A stretch of DNA of 64,000 bases from Smallanthus sonchifolius (lineage: Eukaryota; Streptophyta; Magnoliopsida; Asterales; Asteraceae), in assembly GCA_023525975.1 (NCBI GenBank), contig CM042040.1, positions 52,173,486 to 52,237,485 of the forward strand. Direction: 5' to 3'. The notes beneath the pieces were generated by a model. It was not told the origin of the DNA. It did no database searches and was given only the letters and a program-made list of their open reading frames with translations. Made by a program: the position numbers and the translations under genes. Positions 1 to 10,391 of the stretch are shown in pieces. Position 1 is the first letter of the stretch. Each line of letters begins with the position of its first letter.

Positions 1-685
1 TGTTCTCCATCGTTGCATTGTTTATTCTATTTCTGGGAGAGGTCAGGGGGAGACAGTAGTGAACCTTAGGGAGCTGTTTTACTTGTTTTGCCTTGTACGC
101 CCGCGCACCTGCAATCTTGCGCATTCTATCGCGGGGTACCTGGTAAACAGCTCAGGCGCGACATCACCAACGCGATATGTGGAGGTCACTTCGTGACCAA
201 GCTGGCTAGGCACTTCCAGCTATTGACCGATGATTTTATAGGGGACCTGACCCCTGTGGCCGAGACCATTGTGATGACTGTGCAGACACTAAGGAACATG
301 CACGTTGCTCGTCGAGGCGCAGGAGGGATCAGGTTGGTAGATAGATGGGGACGGACGTGGGATCCAGACCGTCCGGGCCCCTATCCAGATCTTGTTCAGG
401 CCGAGGCCGAGGCCGTCGCCGCCGCCCATCAGGCTCACGCTGCTCAGCAGGAGCAGGAGCAGGGCCACGAGCATCAGCAGCCAGACCAGCCGCCTCCTCC
501 GCCTCCGCCTCCGCCACCACCACCTCCGGTTGTCATTCCACATGACATGTTCATGCGTTACTGGGCCTGGCAGTATGAGGTCCAGTGCGCCGCCGCTGCT
601 GCTGGCGGGGCACCATACGTGGTACCCCTCCCATTCTTTATGCAGCTGGATCAGCCACCACCATCACCACAGCATCAGCCACCAC
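1..685 (+). pseudogene. Athila-like gypsy 3' ORF, 5' portion (interrupted)
   Basis: Open reading frame entering from outside the window. Its opening part is readable in a different frame (roughly 60-155) from the main frame (about 150-685), so there is one frameshift near 150. The main frame shows a motif of the form CGGHFVTKLARHF followed by an acidic, Q/H-rich stretch, a run of about 13 prolines (near 490-530) and a Trp/Tyr-rich segment. A GGH-(V/T)-xLA core at this position, followed downstream by a tract typical of the PPT and an LTR beginning TGATGTG, resembles the extra 3' ORF of Athila/Tat gypsy elements. That is a family-level inference. The frame is cut at 685 by insertion of another retroelement. 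It resumes at 10244 after the duplicated ACCAC. Function unknown; the env-like label would rest on position only. Confidence 0.5.
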
Positions 686-1504
686 TGTCACACCCCCAGA
701 TTTATTTACTTATTAAATAAATACAGGTTGCAACGATTGGTTCATTACACGATAGCGGAAGCTGTAATAGTATTTCTAAGACTTGATTACATATACAATT
801 ACTAAAACTAAGTAATACTATGAACTAAGTTCTTCTAGGTCAATGATAGACTTGAGACTTGATATTCTACGTCCTTCCAGCTTCTAGGAATTGATCCAAC
901 ATAGCTAGCCTATTCCAACCGCGCCATGGCTAAAGGTTACCTGAGAAACATACTTGAAAGTGTCAACACAAAGGTTGGTGAGTTCACAGAGTTAGTTGTA
1001 TTAGTGCTTATAGTTTTTCCCGAGAACATGTATATGACTTTACCGTCATAAGATAAGTAGTATTCATTTGTATAAACCTGATCATTTTAACCTGATCAGA
1101 ACACTTTGTTTCAAATTCAATTGTTTGTAAATAGTTCCAGTTGCATGTGATAATCAGAATAAGAATTGTTGACCCATTTGTAAACTAGCTAGGAATACAA
1201 ATAATATGTTCATACATGAGGCGTAACCAAACCATGACAATTGTACACGCCCCTAATTTCGTTATCCGGTTCTATGCGGCCATAAATCCTCCAGATTGTG
1301 GTTAGCGCGACTAACCATGACCGGGAGACGTCACTCTCCATAGTACTATTCATAGGACCCTAGGCTACAGTTAATGGTTACTACATTGTTCCAGGGGACT
1401 TTAGCGGCCTCAACTCGTTGTTCTCATCTCATGTAAACATAAAAGTCGTGCCTTATTCTCTTGTTATCCCATAAAATAGTTGTAAGTATGTTCTTCCCCC
1501 AAAT

Positions 1505-1582
1505 CGTTGAGTGTTGTTCATCCGAACAATCGTTGTGTGTTGTTCATCCGAACAATCGTTGTGTGTTGTTCATCCGAACAAT
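1505..1582. repeat. 26-bp tandem repeat, 3 units
   Basis: Units begin at 1505, 1531 and 1557, each containing GTTCATCCGAACAAT. The partner LTR has four units (8635-8738). Confidence 0.9.
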
Positions 1583-2049
1583 CGTTGTGTGTACTTGTGT
1601 CCAGTTGTTTAGTTGAGCAAGTTTTCTCCCCGTTTGTTTAAAACAATTTAAAAACCAGTAGTAAAAGTGGGGCTGGGAGACTCACAAGAAGTTAAACCAA
1701 AATGTTCATATTGTCAAACGTATAAACAATGTAATTCATGTTTTCAAAACATAACAAGTAAGTATGTTTCTCCCCCGATGTTTACAAAACAGTAAAGAGT
1801 TAAAAGGGGGCCGTGAACTCACCTTGAGTTTGTGTATACTTGTAATGATACTTGTTGTAGTCAAACTTGACTATTCGTACCCTAGATACCAAAGGGTAAA
1901 TTGTGTTAGGACCGAACGTCTTATATTGCAAATTGTTCACCGACTTTGTAAATCTGGTTGCTTTTGTTAAAAATATCCTCTTAGTTGTACAATACTTGTT
2001 TTGTTATAAAACAGATCTTAGTTACTGCCCAAAGGGGACTGGCACAGGT

Positions 2050-2371
2050 ATCGAAACTTCATAGTTTCGATTGGGCAATTGAGTATCGAAACTTCATAGT
2101 TTCGATTGAGTAGTTAGGTATCGAAACTATCTAGTTTCGATTGAGTAGTTAGGTATCGAAACTATCTAGTTTCGATTGGCAAGAAGGGTATCGAAACTAT
2201 CTAGTTTCGATTGAGCAATATGTATCGAAACTACCTAGTTTCGATTGAACAACTAGTATCGAAACTCCTAGTTTCGATTGAATAGGTATCGAAACTCCTA
2301 GTTTCGATTGAATAACAGGTATCGAAACTCCTAGTTTCGATTGAACAGGTATCGAAACTCTTAGTTTCGAT
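2050..2371. repeat. Palindrome array TCGAAACT-N-AGTTTCGA, 10 units
   Basis: Ten palindromes with constant arms ATCGAAACT and AGTTTCGAT and centres such as TCAT, ATCT, ACCT, CCT and CTT. They are separated by roughly 5-15 nt of variable linker such as TGAGTAGTTAGGT. Both arms are conserved while linkers drift, so the inverted symmetry itself seems to be maintained. The partner LTR has nine units. Confidence 0.93.
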
Positions 2372-3115
2372 TACTGCACTTTGATTGACAGAATTCGTCC
2401 TGTATATTTTTATGTTCAAATCTTGGATTTGACACACTTTTCTTGTTATCTTACTTGCGATTGAACCTTTTGTATGCTTAGATACGGTTTTAAAGAAAAT
2501 AAAGTGGATAATATCGAGTTTTTACCTCTGGACAGAGATGACGATTTTTTAGAGAAAAAGAGAATGATCTTGACTTCTTCTGCTAAAACCCTTTGAGAAA
2601 ACACTTGGAACTCTCCTTATAGCACCGAAATAAAGGATTCGAGTCTTCGATTATGGAAGAATCCCAAAAGAAAGTGGAGATAGGTATTCTTGTTGTTGTT
2701 GTAGAAGAAGAGAGAGATGACAGGGGTTGAGGGTTTTTGCTCTTGATGAATTGATAGAAAATGAGGTGGTATGGGAGATTGCTTAAGAAAGTAGAAGATG
2801 TTGAAATTTAGGGTGTGGGATGGACCCACATGGCCTTGAGGCCGAGATTTCTGGTCAATGGGAGTGGGTGGGGTTAAATAAATCAAACAATTTGATTTAA
2901 GTGTAAATTTAACCACTAGTGTTCGTATTTAGTCGGGTTATCCTGGTACGTGAACCGGTAACTCCTAGAATTACCAGAATATGAAAAGAGACCCTGTACG
3001 ATTTTTGTTAGACCTTAATGTCCTTGTTTGTGAAATTAAGTAAATCACAAAACAATTATAATTTAAACTTGTTTATAACATGTACGGATATTGACCTGAA
3101 ATGTCGGGTGTCACA

Positions 3116-3127
3116 TTCTCCCCATGT
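3116..3127 (-). other. Polypurine tract of the gypsy element
   Basis: On the minus strand the sequence ATGGGGAGAA directly precedes the LTR start. This is where plus-strand priming is expected in LTR retrotransposons. Confidence 0.7.
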
Positions 3128-3249
3128 TAAAAGAATTTCGTCCCGAAATTCAATTTGTGTCCTCTTGAACTGTTGTATCCTTAAACAAGGATGGGTATTT
3201 TTGTTTTCATTTGATCCTCTCATTCAAATGGTTCAACGTACCTAGGATT

Positions 3250-4409
3250 AAGCTTGCCACGGTTGCCAAATTTTGCCACTCTTTTCCAAGGTGTGACCTT
3301 CAATGTGACTTTATCTCCCACTTGGAATTCTAATGGTTTTCGTCTGTTGCTATCTCAACTCTCTTTCGTCTGTCTTGAGTGACTTTCAGACGATCTTTTA
3401 TTTCGACGATTTTGTCAATGGTTCCCTAGTCAATATCAGGGCCAGTCAAAAGCTTTTCGCCAATCACCGCCCAACATAGCGATGAGTGACACTTACAACC
3501 ATACCAAGCCTCAACGGAGCGGCTTTAATGCTGGTATGGTAGTTGGTATTATATGAAAACTCAGCCAACGGCGGTGAGTATCCCTATTTCTTCTGAAATC
3601 GATTACACACACACGGAGCACACCTTTTAAAGTTTGAATGGTCCTTTTACTTTGACCGTTCATCTGGGGATGATATGCAGTGGTCATGTAAAGGCGTGTG
3701 CCCAAGGCTTATTGTACAGACTGCCAGGTTCTTGACATGAATCGACGGTCCCTTTTTGTGAAAATGGAAACTGGCATACCATGCCTAGCCTTAATTCCTT
3801 TAATATTTAGCCTTGTACGCTTCTTACTTTTATCTGTCTCCTTTATTGGTAGGGAATGCGCGGATTTCGTCAAACGACTGACGATTATCATATAGTATCA
3901 TAGTTGCTAGGTGTTCTGGGTAACTTTGTAATGAAATCCATTGAAATTTGTTCCCATTTCTACTAAGGTATCTCGGGTTGTTATAACAATCCCGACGGTT
4001 TCTGATGTTCTGCCTTTTCCTTTGAACATGTCAGGCATTTACCGACGTAAATAGCAATTTCTCCTTTCATGTTCGGCCACCAGTAGAGTTCTTTCAGATC
4101 CTTATACATTTTATCCGATCCTGGGTGAATGGAGTACCTGGACTTGTGGGCTTCGTCCATAACCAACTCCCGTAAGTTACCAAAACATGGCACCCAAATT
4201 CTATTTGCAAAGTATAAAGTATCATCTGATTTTGGCTCTAATTGTCTGATCATTCCTCGTATAGCTTCACTCTGAATGTTTTCTTCTTTGATTGCCTCCT
4301 GTTGTGCCATCCGGATTTGAGTCGTGAGACTCGCATGAATTGTCAATCCTAGGGCACGAACACGAAGAGTTTTAACTAGTTCCTTCGGGAAGGGATATGA
4401 TTGGTGCAC
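3250..4409 (-). pseudogene. Ty3/gypsy integrase remnant
   Basis: Degenerate integrase in several frames on the minus strand. 3981-4409 contains an H2C2 zinc-binding region (HPGSDKMYKDL, then WWPNMK and CLTCSKEK). 3709-3891 matches the start of the catalytic core (SRLTKSAHSLPIKETDK). 3511-3705 carries TTAYHPQMNGQSKRTIQTL, the region of the catalytic Glu, where the usual GQSER reads GQSKR. 3250-3350 encodes a GDKVTLKVTPWKRVAKFG-like C-terminal stretch. Frame changes between these segments and the altered GQSER motif mean the enzyme cannot be functional. Known role of the family: inserts LTR-retrotransposon cDNA into chromosomes. Confidence 0.85.
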
Positions 4410-5214
4410 TGCAAAGTTTTTGCTTCAACAATTGAAACGCTGATTCTTGTTTATCAGTCCAATCAAACTTTTTGTCCTTCTGAGTTAACGTGGTCAAAGG
4501 CAAGGCTATCTTTGAAAAATTCTCGATAAATCGCCTGTAATATCCTGCCGAACCCAGAAATTAACGCACCTCAGTCGGAGTTCTTGGTGCTTCCCAGTTT
4601 TTGATAGCTTCAATCTTGGTTGGGATTACGTGAATACCCTTCTTATTGATGACGTGTCCGAGAAAGTGAACCTCTCGAATCCGAAACTCACACTTAGAGA
4701 ATTTGGCATAACGCTTCTCATTCCGGAGTAGTTCCAAGATTGATTTCAAATGATGTTCATGTTCCTCATTGGTTTGTGAATATATTGATATGTCATCGAT
4801 AAATACAATCACGAATTTATTCAAGTATGGCTTGCACACGCGGTTCATTAGATCCATGAAAACGGCCGGTACATTAGTCAAGCCAAATGGCATAACTAGG
4901 AACTCATAGTGACCGTAACGAGTCCTAAAAGTCGTTTTTTTTTTTTTTTTTTTTTGTATACCTTCTTCCTGAATTTTCAGTTGAGGATACCCTGATCGTA
5001 GATCAATTTTAGAATAGAAACTGGACCCTTGAAGTTGATCAAACAAATCGTCTACTCGAAGAAGAGGATACCGGTTTCTGATTGTCAGCTTGTTCAACTC
5101 CCAATAATTGATGCACCTTCTAAAGGTTCCATCCTTTTTCTTTACAAACAGGACCGGAAATCCCCATGGTGAGAAACTCGGTCTTATGAAAGAATTACTC
5201 GACGAGGTGTCCAA
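4410..5214 (-). pseudogene. Ty3/gypsy reverse transcriptase, RNase H mostly deleted
   Basis: A 217-residue frame at 4561-5214 carries gypsy RT motifs in order: SPWGFPVLFVKKKDGTFRRC, KIDLRSGY, RTRYGHYEFLVMPFGLTNVP, then VFIDDISIYS (the catalytic aspartate pair, with F in place of the usual Y), then KCEFRIREVHFLGHVI. 4410-4560 continues in another frame with the thumb and RNase H entry (GYYRRFIENFSKIALPLTTL). It then jumps abruptly to sequence just before the integrase, so most of RNase H is missing. A 21-nt T run at 4935-4955 encodes an abnormal lysine tract inside RT. Role of the family: copies element RNA into DNA. Confidence 0.9.
4935..4955. repeat. Homopolymer T run (A run in sense) inside RT
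   Basis: 21 consecutive T on the plus strand, encoding a lysine run between the FSKIDLRSGY-type and RTRYGHYEF segments of RT. It looks like a slippage expansion. An assembly or sequencing artefact of length is possible. Confidence 0.85.
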
Positions 5215-7798
5215 GTTTTTGTTGTATATTGGGTAGAAATGAAAAAGTATGAAAATGAAACTTTATGTTTGTCCCTCTTATGCTTTTCGAAAGCATTTTC
5301 CGGGACTAAGACTTTTCTCTTATTTCAGGTTTCATGTTTTCTAAGATTTTCCTCTCCATGTGCCTTCATGGAGCTAGGAATTGATGTTCCTTGGGAGCTC
5401 TTATTTGTGAACTTCGAGTCTAATCACCACTTTACCCCTTTGCTTGCACTACCTTTTCGAGGCAGACTAGCCTTTAGGTTGTAGCGTCTTGATATGTAAA
5501 CTCATATCTCGGCTACCATACCTTCAAAGTATGTAAGCCATACAAAGTTCGATGTTTGTTTGGGATATTCACATTCCGTCTAGCTGAAGGAATGAATAGT
5601 AATACTGTGAGAATGGTCTCATCGAATTAATGTTTTCCCCAAAATGGGCTATGGGTTTGTCAACCCATTAAGTTGGCAGAAAGGGTTGATAGCCAACTAT
5701 TAGTCATACCGTGTGTATGCACTCCCTGAGTGTTTGAATGGTACTTTGGTGACTTACCATTACGTATTCCACTCATTCAGGTTATAGCCTCAAAATCCTT
5801 AGCACAAGGATAAATTTGAGGTAATGAGTATTGAACGTCGAGACTTTTGTATTCTAATTGAGTCTACTCCAAGAGATCATTTCTTAACAATAGTTGCTCT
5901 AGAGCTTTCCAATTATAGAAAACTAGTAGTGAAAGATGTAGTCACACCTCTCTTCTAGGCTAAATCTGAGATCCATCCAACAAGATGAACTTTGGGGAAG
6001 TGCGAGTACAAAAGAGTAATAAATTATTCTTCTCAATTCTTTGTGGACAGTGGCCTGTTGTGAATAGCTCGAGCTTACGTCCTTTATGCATATCATGAAC
6101 TAATGAGATTAGCATGAAATTCCGCATTTGGGACTCCTTTAAGAGTTTTGCATGTCGTTTTGGTTAGTGCGACAATAGTTGTTAGTCCACACTTAGGTTT
6201 CTTTGGCATTCGCTTGAGCATCAACCCCCGGCTTATCCATTGCAGAGAGAATAGTTAGACTTAAAGGTATATTGAATGTCAATGGCTGCGAGAGCAATCC
6301 TGTTTGACCGACATTCTGAAATGTCCGATTTCCTACTTGTCTCATGTCGAGCTTCCACAATATCCATAGGTGCCATGTGTATGCTGGTCAGAATAATATC
6401 CTGCCCTATTACTGAAGTTAGTGCATAACACTCTTGGCGCAACTTTCAAGCAATTGTGAGATTAAACTGTATAATGGATCCTGAGATTACGCTATAATCT
6501 CCCACAATAGTTGTGCAATTATTGTAAGCGTGGGTTGTGGTAATGCTCAATTTAGGGCTATCTTGACCAGTAGAATCTCAAGGAATGAATGTGCGGATTC
6601 CTTCGCCGTTCAGGATTCACTAAGGATTGGTTGAATTCAATTTGAATTTCTCTCGTTCCTCCAAAACTAGGAGAATGCTTTGTGAGCACCTAATTGAGAA
6701 GTCTGATTTGTTGAGATCCAATCCTTAATCAAGTGATTGAGAACATGAGTTGATCATCAGCTTAGACAGCAAGACTCACTAAAGTTCCCATGCACTGCAA
6801 ATTATGATTACGTGTGCACCCGTAATGATAATTTGCCTTGCCTGATCCCTATAGTGTTTCTTCTATCCCTAGCTTTTAATCAAAAGGGACTTGAAATAAT
6901 CATTAGATTGCGTGTGCACATTTGTACATGAGTGTGTATTGTTTTATCGGATTACTCTTAATTATGTGTACCAATACTCATGACTCTGCCGAATATGGCT
7001 GTTGTGGGATGGGGCTAATGGTAGAGAGGCACCACCAGTGTCTCTTAAAATAAAATGTGTATGGTGAAATTCAGGCACTATGTGTTGGGCAGAGATCCTC
7101 AAACGAGTGTCGAGCAACTCATGCTCCAAGTCCATGTATATGCATAGATCCACATGATCCTGATGTATGTCTGGGTCTCCTGACCCTTGGAGTTCTCTCC
7201 CATTTAGTCCTGCTTACTCACCTTGAATTCCCTTTTGTCTGGGCAATCATGCCTGCCATATATCATGGCGAGAGTCTAGGCATCCGATCCGACAACTTAT
7301 GAAGGAGAGTATTTATACCGCAAATACGTTAGAAAGATAGTTGCCTCCATGGCTGGAGTAGTTGTGGTGCAGGTATAGGTACAGATCCTGGTACGAGTTC
7401 AACCTGTTGTGATACCAAGATCGGTAACTGACGATCGCCGCCTCGTCGTTCAAGCTTAGCTCGTAACTCGATCTTCTATGGTTGCAGTCTGCTGAGTACC
7501 CGTTATTCTTGACTCGTAATCCGAACAGTAACATGTTATAAGTGTTTATTATTTCCACATTATTATATGTGTTTAAGTGTTCATTACATGTGCCATGTAA
7601 TTGTATTAGTGTAGCTAACGGTACCCTAGTGTAACTCCATACACTAATAGTCTACACAAATTGTTCGGCAACGGTTAGAATTCCTATGCTCAAGTCTTGG
7701 GTGTTTTTAGTGTGATGCAAGTCTTAGAATTCTTGGTCCCTAAATGAGTCCGGTTAGAGCCTAGGTATCACTAAGGACACCTAATTCGCTAAAACCAT
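5215..7798 (-). other. Internal region of the gypsy element without recognisable gag or protease
   Basis: 2.6 kb between RT and the primer-binding site, where gag and protease would sit in an autonomous element. Only short frames are open (for example 6233-6442 and 7313-7558 on the minus strand) and none has a zinc knuckle or DSG/DTG protease motif. A stretch near 6790-6850, with CGTGTGCACCCGTAAT, resembles 34620-34690 in the second minus-strand gypsy element. This suggests a conserved non-coding leader. Confidence 0.6.
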
Positions 7799-7812
7799 TG
7801 CTCTGATACCAA
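7799..7812 (-). other. Primer-binding site (initiator Met tRNA type)
   Basis: The minus strand reads TTGGTATCAGAGCA two bases inside the right-hand LTR. This is close to the plant consensus TGGTATCAGAGC complementary to the 3' end of initiator Met tRNA. It fixes the element's orientation. Confidence 0.88.
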
Positions 7813-8634
7813 TCTGTCACACCCCCAGATTTATTTACTTATTAAATAAATACAGGTTGCAACGATTGGTTCATTACACGATAGCGGAAGCTGTAATAGT
7901 GATTTCTAAGACTTGATTACATATACAATTACTAAAACTAAGTAATACTATGAACTAAGTTCTTCTAGGTCAATGATAGACTTGAGACTTGATATTCTAC
8001 GTCCTTCCAGCTTCTAGGAATTGATCCAACATAGCTAGTCTATTCCAACCGCGCCATGGCTAAAGGTTACCTGAGAAACATACTTGAAAGTGTCAACACA
8101 AAGGTTGGTGAGTTCACAGAGTTAGTTGTATTAGTGCTTATAGTTTTTCCCGAGAACATGTATATGACTTTACCGTCATAAGATAAGTAGTATTCATTTG
8201 TATAAACCTGATCATTTTAACCTGATCAGAACACTTTGTTTCAAATTCAATTGTTTGTAAATAGTTCCAGTTGCATGTGATAATCAGAATAAGAATTGTT
8301 GACCCATTTGTAAACTAGCTAGGAATACAAATAATATGTTCATACATGAGGCGTAACCAAACCATGACAATTGTACACGCCCCTAATTTCGTTATCCGGT
8401 TCTATGCGGCCATAAATCCTCCAGATTGTGGTTAGCGCGACTAACCATGACCGGGAGACGTCACTCTCCATAGTACTATTCATAGGACCCTAGGCTACAG
8501 TTAATGGTTACTACATTGTTCCAGGGGACTTTAGCGGCCTCAACTCGTTGTTCTCATCTCATGTAAACATAAAAGTCGTGCCTTATTCTCTTGTTATCCC
8601 ATAAAATAGTTGTAAGTATGTTCTTCCCCCAAAT

Positions 8635-8738
8635 CGTTGAGTGTTGTTCATCCGAACAATCGTTGTGTGTTGTTCATCCGAACAATCGTTGTGTGTTGTT
8701 CATCCGAACAATCGTTGTGTGTTGTTCATCCGAACAAT
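8635..8738. repeat. 26-bp tandem repeat, 4 units
   Basis: Same unit as 1505-1582 with one more copy, showing gain or loss of units since or during the last replication. Confidence 0.9.
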
Positions 8739-9205
8739 CGTTGTGTGTACTTGTGTCCAGTTGTTTAGTTGAGCAAGTTTTCTCCCCGTTTGTTTAAAAC
8801 AATTTAAAAACCAGTAGTAAAAGTGGGGCTGGGAGACTCACAAGAAGTTAAACCAAAATGTTCATATTGTCAAACGTATAAACAATGTAATTCATGTTTT
8901 CAAAACATAACAAGTAAGTATGTTTCTCCCCCGATGTTTACAAAACAGTAAAGAGTTAAAAGGGGGCCGTGAACTCACCTTGAGTTTGTGTATACTTGTA
9001 ATGATACTTGTTGTAGTCAAACTTGACTATTCGTACCCTAGATACCAAAGGGTAAATTGTGTTAAGACCGAACGTCTTATATTGCAAATTGTTCACCGAC
9101 TTTGTAAATCTGGTTGCTTTTGTTTAAAATATCCTCTTAGTTGTACAATACTTGTTTTGTTAAAAAACAGATCTTAGTTACTGCCCAAAGGGGACTGGCA
9201 CAGGT

Positions 9206-9494
9206 ATCGAAACTTCATAGTTTCGATTGGGCAATTGAGTATCGAAACTTCATAGTTTCGATTCAGTAGTTAGGTATCGAAACTATCTAGTTTCGATTGA
9301 GTAGTTAGGTATCGAAACTATCTAGTTTCGATTGGCAAGAAGGGTATCGAAACTATCTAGTTTCGATTGAGCAATATGTATCGAAACTACCAAGTTTCGA
9401 TTGAACAACTAGTATCGAAACTCCTAGTTTCGATTGAATAGGTATCGAAACTCCTAGTTTCGATTGAACAGGTATCGAAACTCTTAGTTTCGAT
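9206..9494. repeat. Palindrome array TCGAAACT-N-AGTTTCGA, 9 units
   Basis: Counterpart of 2050-2371, one unit shorter. The sixth unit has a centre change (ACCA instead of ACCT) that breaks perfect symmetry. Confidence 0.92.
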
Positions 9495-10243
9495 TACTGC
9501 ACTTTGATTGACAGAATTCGTCCTGTATATTTTTATGTTCAAATCTTGGATTTGACACACTTTTCTTGTTATCTTACTTGCGATTGAACCTTTTGTATGC
9601 TTAGATACGGTTTTAAAGAAAATAAAGTGGATAATATCGAGTTTTTACCTCTGGACAGAGATGACGATTTTTGAGAGAAAAAGAGAATGATCTTGACTTC
9701 TCCTGCTAAAACCCTTTGAGAAAACACTTGGAACTCTCCTTATAGCACCGAAATAAAGTATTCGAGTCTTCGATTATGGAAGAACCCCAAAAGAAAGTGG
9801 AGATAGGTATTCTTGTTGTTGTTGTAGAAGAAGAGAGAGATGACAGGGGTTGAGGGTTTTTGCTCTTGATGAATTGATAGAAAATGAGGTGGTATGGGAG
9901 ATTGCTTAAGAAAGTAGAAGATGTTGAAATTTAGGGTGTGGGATGGACCCACATGGCCTTGAGGCCGAGATTTCTGGTCAATGGGAGTGGGTGGGGTTAA
10001 ATAAATCAAACAATTTGATTTAAGTGTAAATTTAACCACTAGTGTTCGTATTTAGTCGGGTTATCCTGGTACGTGAACCGGTAACTCCTAGAATTACCAG
10101 AATATGAAAAGAGACCCTGTACGATTTTTGTTAGACCTTAATGTCCTTGTTTGTGAAATTAAGTAAATCACAAAACAATTATAATTTAAACTTGTTTATA
10201 ACATGTACGGATATTGACCTGAAATGTCGGGTGTCACAACCAC

Positions 10244-10391
10244 CATCACCACCGCATCATCAGTCACCACCACCATCACCACAGCATCAGCCACCACCTC
10301 ACCACCGCATCATCAGTCACCACCAACAGCAGCCGGAGGCGAGGGAGGCGGGGCTTCCGGCGTCGACCTTGAGGGTGTGCAGTGGGAGTAG
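10244..10391 (+). pseudogene. Athila-like 3' ORF, 3' portion after the insertion
   Basis: Continues the proline/histidine-rich coding sequence broken at 685. The trinucleotide-rich CACCATCACCACC repeats on both sides of the insertion match in composition. The frame that would end at the TAG at 10389-10391 (glycine-rich tail ending GVDLEGVQWE) is one base out of step with the frame entering from the left. At least one frameshift has therefore arisen in the CACCAC repeat. No known domain in this tail. Confidence 0.5.

Larger units (their letters stand above)
686..3115 (-). repeat. 3' LTR of the gypsy element at 686-10238
   Basis: 2430-bp LTR, nearly identical to 7815-10238 by direct reading. 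It carries a 26-bp tandem repeat (3 units, from 1505), a palindrome array (2050-2371), and the block GTGAACTCACC near 1814. Open frames inside it (for example 1764-1970 and 2617-2916) repeat in the partner LTR and have no recognisable product, so I do not call them genes. Confidence 0.92.
686..10238 (-). mobile_element. Complete Ty3/gypsy LTR retrotransposon, minus strand, coding-defective
   Basis: Two long direct repeats (686-3115 and 7815-10238) bound the element. Each has TG...CA ends (TGTCACAC...GTGTCACA). The 5-bp target duplication ACCAC is seen at 681-685 and 10239-10243. A sequence complementary to initiator Met tRNA abuts the right-hand LTR (7799-7812), and a purine tract on the minus strand abuts the left-hand LTR (3116-3127). 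The element therefore reads right to left. RT and integrase remnants lie on the minus strand at 3250-5214, in the RT-then-IN order of Ty3/gypsy. RNase H is largely deleted and I see no gag ORF. LTRs differ by about 10 substitutions and 3 indels over 2.4 kb, so the insertion is recent. Confidence 0.93.
7815..10238 (-). repeat. 5' LTR of the gypsy element
   Basis: 2424-bp LTR matching 686-3115. Differences I could read: about 10 substitutions, a 1-bp indel near 7900, one extra 26-bp unit, and one palindrome unit fewer. Confidence 0.92.

Noticed and set aside
289..545. Open frames on both strands overlapping 289-545
   Set aside because: Shadows of the proline/glutamine-rich 3' ORF on the plus strand. 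Composition only, no domains.
2050..2371. CRISPR array
   Set aside because: Units are palindromes with short irregular linkers in a plant LTR. There is no spacer-like uniform length, no cas genes and no prokaryotic context.
1764..2916. ORFs 1764-1970, 2231-2437 and 2617-2916 as genes
   Set aside because: They lie inside an LTR and recur (intact or altered) in the partner LTR. 2231-2437 is a translation of the palindrome array.
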